Positions 1 through 7,442 of a stretch of 64,000 nucleotides of DNA are shown piece by piece. This stretch comes from Amphiplicatus metriothermophilus. GTDB lineage: Bacteria; Pseudomonadota; Alphaproteobacteria; Caulobacterales; Parvularculaceae. The translations under genes were made by a program, and so were the position numbers. Position 1 is the stretch's first letter. Each line of letters opens with the position of its first letter. The notes under the pieces are model-generated. The model was not told the DNA's origin and searched no databases. It was given only the letters and a program-made list of their open reading frames with translations. The DNA is taken from contig NZ_FZQA01000010.1 of the NCBI RefSeq assembly GCF_900199215.1, positions 1 through 64,000 on the forward strand. Reading direction: 5' to 3'.

Positions 1-13
1 AAAACAAAGGCCC

Positions 14-40
14 GCCGATTCGCCGAAAAGGCGAACCGGC
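14..40. repeat. Hairpin at the left edge
   Basis: An inverted repeat with an 11-bp stem carrying one mismatch and a 5-base loop (GAAAA). It lies in the 117-base non-coding stretch beyond the stop of the sugar kinase gene. No T-run follows on the strand that the kinase would use, so it is only a possible terminator. Apart from this hairpin and some T-runs I see nothing in bases 1-117. Confidence 0.35.
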
Positions 41-117
41 GCGTTTTCGAACCGGTCCCGACATTTTTTTCGGGCCGTTCCGGGCGGTTTTTTCGGCGCG
101 CGCCGGGCGGCGTGCGG

Positions 118-1050
118 CTACGCGCTCCCGCGCGCTTCCTTGTAAAGCCGTTCGACGTCTTCCGGACGGAATAGCGCGGTTCCGGGCGTAAGACGTGTGG
201 CTCCCGCCGCCGCCATGGCGTAGCGGATGGCGTCGTCGTCCGACCAGCCTCTCATCAGGGCGACGAGAAGCGCCGCGACGTAGGAATCGCCGGCGCCGAC
301 GGCGCTGTGGGCCTTGATCGGAAGCACGTTCGTGCGCGCGACGCCGTTCTTCGAGGCCATGATCGAGCCGTCGGCGCCGTGGGTGATGGTGACCCGCTCG
401 GCCTTGCCCTCGGCGACGAGCCCTCGCGCGAAGGCGATGACGCCGTCCGGCCACGGAAGTTCGCGCCCCGCAATAATCGGATATTCATAGCGGTTGTGCC
501 GCAGCATGAAGATTCCTTCGGCCAGCGCTTCATGCACGCCGTGGATCGAATCGAGCACGAAGCGCGCGCCTCTGGCCTTTGCGGCGCGCGCGGCGCGGGC
601 CCAGAGATCGACGGGCCCCCCGCCCGGGAGGCTTCCGGAGCCGACGACATAATCGCCTTCCTTCGCTTCTTCCTCGACGGCGGCGATCATTGCGTCCGCT
701 TCCGCGGCGCTCATCTCCGCGCCGGGCAGATTGAAGCGGTATTCCTGTCCGTCGCTGAGGTCGCGGACGTGAAAGGCGATGCGCGTTTCGCCTCTGACCG
801 GTATGCTCCGTATAGGAACTGTCTCTTCCCCTAAAAGCCCCTTGACCGCGTCTCCGTAAAGCCCGCCCGCCGTAATGATGGCGAGGACGTCGGCTCTCAG
901 CCGCACCGCCGCGCGCGCGACGTTGACGCCGCCGCCGCCGGGATGCGACTGCGGGTTCCGGCATCTGAGCTTGCGGTTCGGCGCGACGAAGTCGGCGTCG
1001 ACCGCGAAGTCGTAGGTCGGGTTCGGGGTGAGCGTGATGATGCGGGGCAT
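118..1050 (-). CDS. pfkB: PfkB-family carbohydrate kinase (1-phosphofructokinase / 6-phosphofructokinase II type)
   Basis: Cytosolic ribokinase-fold sugar kinase, probably phosphorylating a fructose or tagatose phosphate with ATP. The 310-residue length is usual for the family. Family signatures are visible: the N-terminal LTPNPTYD (PfkB proteins have NPALD here), the sugar-binding glycine stretch GGGGVNVAR at residues 38-46, and the ATP and anion-hole motif GAGDS at 252-256, with Asp255 as the expected catalytic base. The PfkB/FruK subgroup is inferred from the TLTPNP start; exact substrate is not decided by the sequence. The start ATG at 1048-1050 is followed upstream by a repeat-filled intergenic region, so the gene is probably transcribed alone. 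Confidence 0.85.
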   Translation of the reverse strand: MPRIITLTPNPTYDFAVDADFVAPNRKLRCRNPQSHPGGGGVNVARAAVRLRADVLAIITAGGLYGDAVKGLLGEETVPIRSIPVRGETRIAFHVRDLSDGQEYRFNLPGAEMSAAEADAMIAAVEEEAKEGDYVVGSGSLPGGGPVDLWARAARAAKARGARFVLDSIHGVHEALAEGIFMLRHNRYEYPIIAGRELPWPDGVIAFARGLVAEGKAERVTITHGADGSIMASKNGVARTNVLPIKAHSAVGAGDSYVAALLVALMRGWSDDDAIRYAMAAAGATRLTPGTALFRPEDVERLYKEARGSA

Positions 1051-1058
1051 GGGCGAAC

Positions 1059-1204
1059 GGGGATTAGGGATTAGGGACTAGGGACTGGGGACTGGGGATG
1101 AGGGAGCTCGCAGCTCCCGGCGCGGCGCTTCGGCGCGCAAACGCCATATCGCATTCATTTCTTCTTCCCTCATCCCTCATCCCTCATCCCTAGTCCCTAA
1201 TCCC
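1059..1204. repeat. Inverted heptad repeat arrays
   Basis: Two arrays of degenerate 7-base units face each other. On the + strand, 1059-1105 reads as GGGATTA, GGGATTA, GGGACTA, GGGACTG, GGGACTG, GGGATGA. At 1165-1204 the reverse complement of the same kind of unit appears (CCCTCAT three times, then CCCTAGT and CCCTAAT). About 60 bases separate the arrays. The whole element lies between the sugar kinase and radC genes and could fold into a long imperfect stem. This looks like a dispersed intergenic repeat family; no protein is encoded. Confidence 0.75.
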
Positions 1205-1210
1205 CGGCCC

Positions 1211-1963
1211 CTACAACAGGCCCAGCGTCTTGAAGCTCGCCTCGCGGTCCTTGCCGATGACGAGGTGGTCGTGCACGCGCAGGCCGAGGGCCTGCGCGGC
1301 CTTGACGATCTGATTGGTCATTTCGATATCAGCGCGCGACGGCGTCGGGTCGCCCGACGGGTGATTGTGGACCAGAATGATCGCCGAGGCGCCCAGCTCC
1401 AGAGCCCGCTTGACCACCTCGCGCGGATAGACGGGCGTGTGGTCGACCGTGCCGCGCTGCTGGACTTCGTCCGCAATCAGAATGTTCTTCTTGTCGAGAA
1501 AAAGGATGCGGAACTGCTCGATGGGATCGTCGGCCATCGCCGCGCGGCAATAGGCGAGCAGCTCCGTCCAGGAAGAGATGACGGGCCGCTTGAGCACCCG
1601 CGCCTGGGCGAGTCTGATTGCAGCGGCGTGCACGATCTTGAGCTCGCGCGCCACGCCTTGCGAGACGCCCTTGACCTCGACCAGGCGTTCGACCGGCGCG
1701 GCGATCGTTTCGGCGAAGCCCCCGAAGCGCCGGAGGAGATCCTTGGCGAGCGGCTTGACATCGCGGCGGGGGATCGCGCGAAAAAGAACGAGCTCCAGAA
1801 GTTCGTAGTCGTGCAGCCCCTCGACGCCGGCCCGCATGAAGCGCGCGCGCAGACGCTCGCGATGGCCGCGCGCATGGTTTTCGGAGGGCATATCAGCGTT
1901 GGCCGTCGACGGATCGCGATGATTCGCGGCGCGGCGAAGGCCTGGATCGTCGTCGGCTGTCAT
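1211..1963 (-). CDS. radC: RadC family JAMM/MPN-domain protein
   Basis: RadC-family protein of unknown exact function; despite its name its role in DNA repair is doubtful in the literature. The N-terminal half (about 30-95) holds a helix-hairpin-helix-like region ([22 protein letters not shown]). The C-terminal half is the JAMM metalloprotease-like fold with [14 protein letters not shown] at residues 199-212, the metal-binding signature. The ATG at 1961-1963 overlaps the stop of vapC as ATGA, so translation may be coupled to the toxin gene. An internal Met25 (start at 1891) fits the family N-terminus better, so the start is uncertain. map and sfsA lie just upstream, a frequent alphaproteobacterial arrangement. 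Confidence 0.92.
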   Translation of the reverse strand: MTADDDPGLRRAANHRDPSTANADMPSENHARGHRERLRARFMRAGVEGLHDYELLELVLFRAIPRRDVKPLAKDLLRRFGGFAETIAAPVERLVEVKGVSQGVARELKIVHAAAIRLAQARVLKRPVISSWTELLAYCRAAMADDPIEQFRILFLDKKNILIADEVQQRGTVDHTPVYPREVVKRALELGASAIILVHNHPSGDPTPSRADIEMTNQIVKAAQALGLRVHDHLVIGKDREASFKTLGLL

Positions 1964-2385
1964 GCAAGATCCGTCTGCGAGAAGTCCTCGCCTTTGTAGA
2001 GCAGTCCGACGCCCAGCTCCCGCGCGCAGGCATAGGCGAAACAGTCGCCGGAATTGAGCCGCGCCGGATGTCCGGAGAGTTCGCCGTAGATCGCGCAGGC
2101 GGGGAGGGAGGGCGCTGCGATCGCCGGCGAGATCGCAATTTCCTTGGCCTCTACATGGGCGGCGAAGTTGTCGAACAGGAAACTAGCCGCCGCCAGACGG
2201 TCGGCGACCGTACGGCGCGGTCCTTGCCGATCGGTTTTGATTCGGGCCGGCGCCAGGATGGTCCCGAAACGCACAAGGGGAGAGTAGAAGCGCTCCGAAT
2301 CGCTTTCCTCCAGCCGGCGCGGGCGCGCGTCGAAACCCGGTTCCCGAACGATCACGGCCATGATCGCCGAAGCGTCGAGAAACAT
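1960..2385 (-). CDS. vapC: VapC-type PIN-domain ribonuclease toxin
   Basis: Putative toxin of a type II toxin-antitoxin pair, expected to cleave RNA with Mg2+. The 141-residue protein has the PIN pattern: FLDASA at the N-terminus with Asp4, an acidic patch near residue 27, NSGDCFAYA near residue 112, and the closing KGEDFSQTD motif. These supply the acidic residues expected at the active site. Its ATG shares one base with the stop of the antitoxin gene upstream (TGATG), and its stop overlaps the radC start. The substrate RNA cannot be told from the sequence. Confidence 0.88.
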   Translation of the reverse strand: MFLDASAIMAVIVREPGFDARPRRLEESDSERFYSPLVRFGTILAPARIKTDRQGPRRTVADRLAAASFLFDNFAAHVEAKEIAISPAIAAPSLPACAIYGELSGHPARLNSGDCFAYACARELGVGLLYKGEDFSQTDLA

Positions 2386-2630
2386 CAGCGCTCGCCCCAG
2401 AGCTCTTCGCGGAATTTCTTCAAGTCGAAGTCAGGATCGCTCGGCCCCATCGCGTCGGCGAGCGCCCAGGCCTCTTTGAGCCGCTCCTTGCGCGGGCGCT
2501 TTCCGCGGGCCTGCTTCAGCGCCTGCTCAATCGCATGCTTGGCCGCCTCCTTCTTGCTCGGCGCGCCGAGCGCTTCCTTGAGCTCCTCGGCGAGCGCGTC
2601 GACGCTTTCGTCCCGGATGAGCGGGGCCAT
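2385..2630 (-). CDS. vapB: VapB-type antitoxin (PSK/Rv0623-like)
   Basis: Short 81-residue protein immediately upstream of and overlapping the PIN toxin gene. It begins MAPLIRDESVDALAEELKEAL, followed by a KKEAAKHAIEQAL helix and a basic RGKRPRKERLKEA stretch. This matches the PSK_trans_fac type of VapB antitoxin, with an N-terminal DNA-binding half and a C-terminal toxin-binding tail ending in FDLKKFREELWG. It should neutralise VapC and repress the operon. I chose the ATG at 2628-2630 because the longer open frame upstream runs through map in another frame, and because a perfect palindrome lies just upstream of this start. Confidence 0.88.
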   Translation of the reverse strand: MAPLIRDESVDALAEELKEALGAPSKKEAAKHAIEQALKQARGKRPRKERLKEAWALADAMGPSDPDFDLKKFREELWGER

Positions 2631-2632
2631 GA

Positions 2633-2651
2633 GATATCCTTTCAGGATATC
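2633..2651. promoter_or_regulatory. Palindromic operator upstream of vapBC
   Basis: A perfect inverted repeat, GATATCCT-ttc-AGGATATC, with 8-bp arms and a 3-base spacer, starts 3 bases upstream of the vapB start codon. An AT-rich TATATAT tract follows further upstream and could hold the -10 element. Type II antitoxins usually bind such palindromes for autorepression, so this is the likely VapBC operator (inference from position and symmetry). Confidence 0.7.
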
Positions 2652-2707
2652 AGTATATATGAGCGGGATATGCCGGCAACGCCGCGCGCCCGGCCGGCGG
2701 GCGGGGC

Positions 2708-3547
2708 TCAGCGATAGGGCGGCTTGTCGAGGCCCTTGGGCGATTTGGTGAAGATCTCGACGCCGTTTTCGGTCACGCCGACGGAATGTTCGAACTGCGC
2801 GGAGAGGGACTTGTCGCGGGTCACCGCCGTCCAGCCGTCCTTGAGGATCTTCGCGTCGGGCCTGCCTTCGTTGACCATCGGCTCGACGGTGAAGAACATG
2901 CCGGGCTTCAGGGGCGTGTCGGGCGCGCGCTGCACGCCGGCGAGGCGGTCCTTGTATTCCGCATAGTGAACGACGTTGGGCGGGGCGTGGAACACGCGCC
3001 CGAGCCCGTGGCCGCAGAAGTCGCGCACGACCGAGAAGCCTTCGCCCTCGGCGAGAGTCTGGATGGCGCGGCCGATGTCGCGCAGAGTCGCGCCGGGCCG
3101 GATCGCCTCGATGCCGGCCATCATCGCCGCATAGGTGGTCTCGACGAGCCGGCGCGCCTTCACCTTGGGCTCGCCGGCGTAGAACATGCGGCTCGTGTCG
3201 CCGTGCCAGCCGTCGACGATGACGGTGACGTCGATATTGAGAATGTCGCCGTCTTTCAGCGTCTTTTCCGACGGGATGCCATGACAGATCACGTGATTGA
3301 TGGAGATGCAGCTCGCATGGCGATAGCCCTTGTAGCCGATGGTGGCGGGCACGCCCCCGTGATCGAGCATGAACTCGAGCGCCAGCCGGTCGAGATGATC
3401 CGTCCTCACGCCCGGCGCCACATGCTCGGTCAGCATGTCGAGACATTGCGCGGCGAGCCGGCCGGCCCGGCGCATGCCTTCGAAATCCTCCGGCCGGTGG
3501 ATCGTGATCGCGCCGGGGCGCAGGTTGTCGAGATCGGCGTCAGCCAT
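2708..3547 (-). CDS. map: Type I methionine aminopeptidase
   Basis: Removes the initiator methionine from nascent proteins; essential cytosolic metalloenzyme. The 279-residue protein carries all expected metal-ligand contexts in order: DVTVIVDGWHGD (two Asp), CGHGLGRVFH (His), FTVEPMV (Glu) and QFEHSVGV (Glu). The start at 3547 gives MADADLDNLRP; the open frame continues upstream only by running through sfsA. The gene lies 14 bases downstream of the sfsA stop on the same strand, so sfsA-map is probably one transcript. VapBC follows with its own palindromic control region. Confidence 0.96.
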   Translation of the reverse strand: MADADLDNLRPGAITIHRPEDFEGMRRAGRLAAQCLDMLTEHVAPGVRTDHLDRLALEFMLDHGGVPATIGYKGYRHASCISINHVICHGIPSEKTLKDGDILNIDVTVIVDGWHGDTSRMFYAGEPKVKARRLVETTYAAMMAGIEAIRPGATLRDIGRAIQTLAEGEGFSVVRDFCGHGLGRVFHAPPNVVHYAEYKDRLAGVQRAPDTPLKPGMFFTVEPMVNEGRPDAKILKDGWTAVTRDKSLSAQFEHSVGVTENGVEIFTKSPKGLDKPPYR

Positions 3548-3561
3548 TGGCGAAGTCCGCT

Positions 3562-4269
3562 TCAGGAAAGCCTCAGGGGCAGGGGGCGGCGCAGCGTTAC
3601 GGCGTCGAGGCTCACCGCGCAATCGTAACATAGGGCCTCGACACCGGCCGCGACAGCCCTCCGGAGTCCTTCGGCGTAGACCGGGTCGATATCGGCGGCG
3701 GGGCGGAAGGCGGCGCAGTCGCCCCGCTGCACGACGAACAGCATGACCGCCCGCGCGCCTTCCATGGCGACGGCGGCGAGCTCCTGGAGATGCTTCGCGC
3801 CGCGCGCCGTAACGGCGTCGGGAAACTCGGCCAGGCCGGGCGCGCGCGAAAGATGCACGTTCTTGATCTCCACGTAGCAGGGGCGCCCGTCCGGTCCGTC
3901 TTCGAACAGCAGGTCTATGCGGCTCGCCGCGCCGTATTTCACCTCGCGCCGCAGGGTTCGGTAGCCGGCGAGTTCGGGGATCGCGCCGGCGCGTATCGCC
4001 TCGGCGGCGATGCGGTTGGGGTTGGCGGTGTTGATCCCGACGAGCGCGCCGTCGATATCGACCAGCTCCCACGACCAGGCGAGCTTGCGCGCCGGATTGT
4101 CGGATTTCGACGCCCAGACCGGCGCGCCTTCGACCGCCACGCCGATCATCGAGCCCGGATTGGCGCAATGGGCGACGATCGTTTCGCCGTCGTCGAGCCG
4201 GATATCGGCGAGGAAGCGTTTGTAGCGGCGAATGAGGCGGCCGGGAAAAAGCGGGGCGGGCAGGCGCAT
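3562..4269 (-). CDS. sfsA: SfsA family protein (sugar fermentation stimulation protein homologue)
   Basis: A 235-residue SfsA homologue. The family is named for an E. coli effect on maltose use; it has an N-terminal OB-like part and a PD-(D/E)XK nuclease-like core. Visible family features are LFPGRLIRRYKRFLADI at the start, HCANPGSMIGV, SASRIDLLFE-like RIDLLFED, and YVEIKNVHL, where the Asp, Glu and Lys form the nuclease-like signature. It is followed closely by map. Biological role is not established, so only the family assignment is firm. Confidence 0.93.
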   Translation of the reverse strand: MRLPAPLFPGRLIRRYKRFLADIRLDDGETIVAHCANPGSMIGVAVEGAPVWASKSDNPARKLAWSWELVDIDGALVGINTANPNRIAAEAIRAGAIPELAGYRTLRREVKYGAASRIDLLFEDGPDGRPCYVEIKNVHLSRAPGLAEFPDAVTARGAKHLQELAAVAMEGARAVMLFVVQRGDCAAFRPAADIDPVYAEGLRRAVAAGVEALCYDCAVSLDAVTLRRPLPLRLS

Positions 4270-4311
4270 GCGGCGCTCTTGGCGCGACCCGGCCGGCGCG
4301 TCAACGGCGCG

Positions 4312-4935
4312 TCACCGGCGAAACAGGAGCTCCAGGTGCTCGCGATACTGGGCGCATTGGCGCTGCACCCAGCGCGCGTCGTCGTAAGCCTTCGCCAGAA
4401 TGAACCCGCCCTCGATGATGGAGCCGAGAAGCTCGGCCAGCGCGCGCGCCGTGACGGGGCGCGCAGGCGGTCGGGCGGCGATGAGCGCTTCGAGCTGGCT
4501 TTCGAAAATGGCCAACCATTCCTCGAACTTCGAATGGATATAGCCGAGCATGGCGTCGTCGAAGAGTTCGCTTTCCTGGGTGTAGGCGGCGAACACGCAG
4601 CCCTGGAAGGGCCGGCCCAGTCCGTCGAGAAACTCCTCGAACAGCTTGAGGAAGATCAGCATCCGTTCGAGCGGATCGTCGGAAAGCCGGTTCGCCCGTT
4701 CCGCCCATCCCATGAAGAGCGCGGCGTCGTTCTCCCAGTAGCGCTCGATCACGGCCCGGGCGAGATCGGCCTTGGATCTGAAATGATGAAAGAAAGCGCC
4801 CTTGGTCAGGCCCGTCTCGGCGAGCACCTGGTCTATCGTCGACCCGCCATAGCCGTGCCGGAGGATAAGGCTTTCGGCCGCCGCCAGAATCTTCTCCCGG
4901 GTTTCTTCTCCTTTTGCGCCCTTCCTGGTCGCCAC
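4312..4935 (-). CDS. TetR/AcrR family transcriptional regulator
   Basis: A 207-residue TetR-type repressor. Residues about 10-60 form the DNA-binding domain: REKILAAAESLILRHGYGGSTIDQVLAETGLTKGAFFHHF contains the helix-turn-helix with the typical TKGAFFHHFRSK. The C-terminal part (about 80-205) is the variable ligand-binding and dimer domain, with a Cys in FQGCVFAAY. It is divergently transcribed from the OsmC-like gene across a 210-bp region containing a palindrome inside a promoter spacer. It therefore probably represses the OsmC-like gene and perhaps itself. The inducer is unknown. Confidence 0.93.
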   Translation of the reverse strand: MATRKGAKGEETREKILAAAESLILRHGYGGSTIDQVLAETGLTKGAFFHHFRSKADLARAVIERYWENDAALFMGWAERANRLSDDPLERMLIFLKLFEEFLDGLGRPFQGCVFAAYTQESELFDDAMLGYIHSKFEEWLAIFESQLEALIAARPPARPVTARALAELLGSIIEGGFILAKAYDDARWVQRQCAQYREHLELLFRR

Positions 4936-5055
4936 GTTCCTTACTCCATAAGACTAAACGGTATGTAGACTGGGTCCTCGTGCGTTCAAAATCAAGGGCT
5001 TGGCGCCCTTTTGCGTATCAAAATATCAAAAACGTCAATAATTTTTGCAAGGCTG

Positions 5056-5084
5056 TTGACATATACCAACTGGTTGGTTTAAAG
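5056..5084 (+). promoter_or_regulatory. Promoter with TetR-type operator upstream of the OsmC-like gene
   Basis: TTGACA at 5056-5061 is a consensus -35 box. Seventeen bases later TTAAAG (5079-5084) is a weak -10 candidate. The spacer holds TATACCAA-CTGG-TTGGTTTA at 5062-5081, an inverted repeat with 8-bp arms and one mismatch. A repressor bound here would block RNA polymerase, and the divergent TetR gene is the obvious candidate. A second small inverted repeat, AGAC-taaaag-GTCT, follows at 5091-5104. Confidence 0.6.
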
Positions 5085-5145
5085 GTCAACAGACTAAAAG
5101 GTCTGGAAATGCCGGGTGCAGCCGGCGGGCAAAGGAGAGAGAGCC

Positions 5146-5718
5146 ATGGAAGACATCATCAACGGCGTCGATACGCGCGCTCTGCGGGAAACCGTCGAGG
5201 CGGTGAAGGCCGATCCCGGCCTCGCGCATTTCGAGTTTCGCATCTTCAACGAATGGATGGGCGGCGGCCTCAACCGGACGACCGTCTACGACTTCTACGG
5301 GACGCGCCAGCGGATCGCCCATGAGACGCCTTTCATCATGTATAATGACGAGCCGCCGGCGCTTCTGTCGGGCGACGCCGGGCCGAATCCGGTGGAGAAC
5401 CTGCTTCACGCGCTCGCCGGCTGTCTGACGACCTCGATCGTCTATCATGCGGCGGCGAGGGGCGTGAAAATCACGGCCGTGCGTTCGCGTTTCGAGGGCG
5501 ATCTCGATCTGCGGGGCTTTCTCGGCTTGTCGGACGAGGTGCGCAAAGGCTACCGGGGAATCCGCGTGTTCTTCGATATCGAGGGCGACATGACCCTTGA
5601 GCAGAAGCGCGAGATTCTCGCCGCCGGTCCGACTTTCTCGCCCGTCTTCGATGTCGTCTCCAACGGCACGATGGTGGAATGCGTCCTTGAAGAAGACGCA
5701 AAGCAAAACGCCGCCTAA
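5146..5718 (+). CDS. OsmC family peroxide-related protein
   Basis: A 190-residue OsmC/Ohr-like protein; members reduce organic hydroperoxides using two cysteines. The core shows NPVENLLHALAGCLTTSIVYHAAARG with the first Cys, and the second Cys is in MVECVLEED near the C-terminus, so both redox cysteines appear present. I chose ATG 5146 because AAAGGAGAGAGAGCC lies directly before it; an earlier ATG at 5116 has no such site. The upstream promoter overlaps a palindrome likely bound by the divergent TetR regulator. OsmC, Ohr and YhfA-like subfamilies are not separated here. Confidence 0.88.
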   Translation: MEDIINGVDTRALRETVEAVKADPGLAHFEFRIFNEWMGGGLNRTTVYDFYGTRQRIAHETPFIMYNDEPPALLSGDAGPNPVENLLHALAGCLTTSIVYHAAARGVKITAVRSRFEGDLDLRGFLGLSDEVRKGYRGIRVFFDIEGDMTLEQKREILAAGPTFSPVFDVVSNGTMVECVLEEDAKQNAA

Positions 5719-5765
5719 ACGCGGCGCCCCTCGCGGCGCTAGCGCCGTTCGGGAAAACAGCCAGG

Positions 5766-5794
5766 CCCCGCGTCCCTCACGGGCGCGGGGTTTT
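5766..5794 (+). terminator. Rho-independent terminator after the OsmC-like gene
   Basis: CCCCGCG (5766-5772) pairs with CGCGGGG (5784-5790), followed by TTTT. It lies about 50 bases beyond the OsmC-like stop, where a terminator is expected. Confidence 0.6.
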
Positions 5795-5868
5795 CCCGCG
5801 ACAGGCGAGCAGGCTCGCCGCGCCGGCGCGTCCGGGTTAAGCTCGGCCGGGGAACGGGAGCGAGACGC

Positions 5869-6516
5869 ATGGGCTTGCTGGGGCGGTTGATCGCAGGCGC
5901 GGGGCTGTGCGCGGCGGGCCTCGGCGGTCTGGTTTACTGGAGCAGCCATCTAACGCGATCCGACGCGGCGCCGGCGGCGGTCGAAGAGGCGAGGGCAGGC
6001 TACTCGGCCGATGGATCGGCCGATGCCGGCGCGAAGGCGCCGACGGCGTCCGCGCCAGGCTCGTCAGAGGTCGGCCACCCGGCCAATGCGAATCTGCGCA
6101 TCAATGAGGCCGGACTCGCCATCATCAAGCAGAGCGAAGGGCTGCGTCTCGAGGCCTATTCCGCGGGCGGGCGGTGGTATGTCGGCTACGGCCATTCGCG
6201 CACCGCGCGGCCCGGCATGAAGATCACCGAGGCGCAGGCGGAGGCGCTCCTGCGCGAAGACGTGCGCGACGCCGAGGAGGGGGTGAAGCGCGTCGTGACC
6301 GTGCCGGTCAACGAAAACGAATTCTCCGCGATGGTCTCGCTCGCTTACAATCTCGGCGTCGGCGCCTTCGCCCGCTCGCCGGTCGTCGCGCGCCTCAACG
6401 CCGGCGACCGCAAGGGCGCCGCCGACGCCTTCCTCACGCACAACAAGGCCGGCGGCAAGGTCAACGAGCACCTGACCCGTCGCCGCGAACTGGAGCGCGC
6501 GCTGTTCCTGTCCTGA
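5869..6516 (+). CDS. Membrane-anchored GH24 lysozyme-like protein with altered active site
   Basis: A 215-residue protein with an N-terminal hydrophobic segment (about 3-24), a low-complexity linker rich in Ala and Gly (about 30-72) and a C-terminal phage-lysozyme-like domain (78-215). The active-site Glu is kept as Glu90 in SEGLRLEAY. The residues equivalent to T4 lysozyme Asp20 and Thr26 appear as Ser/Ala (98-99) and Tyr104 in YSAGGRWYVGYGHS. Later family motifs are conserved (NEFSAMVSLAYNLG, VVARLNAGDRKGAADAF). It may therefore bind or only weakly cleave peptidoglycan. No phage genes flank it, so it is probably a host cell-wall protein. Confidence 0.8.
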   Translation: MGLLGRLIAGAGLCAAGLGGLVYWSSHLTRSDAAPAAVEEARAGYSADGSADAGAKAPTASAPGSSEVGHPANANLRINEAGLAIIKQSEGLRLEAYSAGGRWYVGYGHSRTARPGMKITEAQAEALLREDVRDAEEGVKRVVTVPVNENEFSAMVSLAYNLGVGAFARSPVVARLNAGDRKGAADAFLTHNKAGGKVNEHLTRRRELERALFLS

Positions 6517-6598
6517 CCGGCCGTCTTGCTCTATAGGTCGGGGAGAAATCTTCGAGCCTGCGCCCCGCGCATGCGAGTCGTTCAAGGGAAAGCGCGCC

Positions 6599-7381
6599 AT
6601 GTCCGCCGAAAAGACCGCTGCGATCCTCGTCATCGGCGACGAGCTGCTTACCGGGCGCACCCGCGACGTGAACATGCATCACCTGGCGGGCTGGCTTAAC
6701 GCGCGCGGCGTGGCGCTCAGGGAGGCGCGCTTCGTCGGCGACGATCACGACGCGATCGTCAGCGCCCTGAACGCGCTGCGCCCGCGCTACGACTATGTGT
6801 TCACCTCCGGCGGCATCGGCCCCACCCATGACGACATCACCGCGGAAGCCGTCGCGGCGGCGTTCGGCGTTCCCTGCGTCGAGCACCCCGAAGCGATCCG
6901 CCTGATCGAGGCGTGGTACGGCGCGCGCGGCGAAGACGTCACGCCCGCGCGCCGGCGCATGGCGCGGGCCCCGCAGGGCGCCGAGCTCATTCCCAATCCG
7001 GTGTCGGGCGCGCCGGGAATCCGCATCGGTAACGTCTTCGTGATGGCGGGCGTGCCGCGCATCTTTCAGGGTATGCTCGCCGCGGTGGAGCGATCCATCG
7101 AGGGCGGCGCGCGCATTCATGCGCGCGCGGTTACGGCCCTGCGCCTGCCGGAGTCGCGCATAGCCGACGCGCTGCGCGAAATTCAGGCGCAAGCCGAAGG
7201 CGTTATCATCGGAAGCTATCCCATCGAGGGAGACTTCAAGGGCGTGACCATCGTGGCGCGCTCGGCCGACGAGGCGGCCGCCGAGAAAGCCGCCGCCGCC
7301 GTCGCCAGGACCATGCGCGAAATGGGCTTCGAGCCGGAAATGGCGGACCACCGACAAAAGTCGGATGACAAGGCGCGGTGA
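6599..7381 (+). CDS. CinA-type molybdopterin-binding domain protein
   Basis: A 260-residue protein of the competence/damage-inducible protein A family, consisting only of the MoCF/MoaB-like domain. Recognisable parts are the N-terminal ILVIGDELLTGRTRDVN and the substrate-loop motif FTSGGIGPTHDDITAEAVAAAF near residues 66-88. It lacks the C-terminal nicotinamide-nucleotide amidohydrolase domain of full-length CinA, as is common in alphaproteobacteria. The stand-alone form has no settled function. It starts with ATG 82 bases after the lysozyme-like gene and ends just before the TPR gene. Confidence 0.9.
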   Translation: MSAEKTAAILVIGDELLTGRTRDVNMHHLAGWLNARGVALREARFVGDDHDAIVSALNALRPRYDYVFTSGGIGPTHDDITAEAVAAAFGVPCVEHPEAIRLIEAWYGARGEDVTPARRRMARAPQGAELIPNPVSGAPGIRIGNVFVMAGVPRIFQGMLAAVERSIEGGARIHARAVTALRLPESRIADALREIQAQAEGVIIGSYPIEGDFKGVTIVARSADEAAAEKAAAAVARTMREMGFEPEMADHRQKSDDKAR

Positions 7382-7442
7382 GCTGCGCTTAGCTGTTTGC
7401 GGCCGCTCTGCGCATGAAACGCCCGAACGGGAGGATCCGCCT

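Noticed and set aside
1059-1204. Possible CRISPR array
   Set aside because: The units are 7 bases long, without spacers, and face each other; this is not a CRISPR structure.
2385-3446. A 353-residue frame containing the VapB protein at its end
   Set aside because: The first two thirds overlap map antiregister; only the last 81 residues from 2630 match an antitoxin.
2708-4168. An extended map open frame of 486 residues
   Set aside because: The upstream half runs through sfsA in another frame and is Arg-rich nonsense; map begins at 3547.
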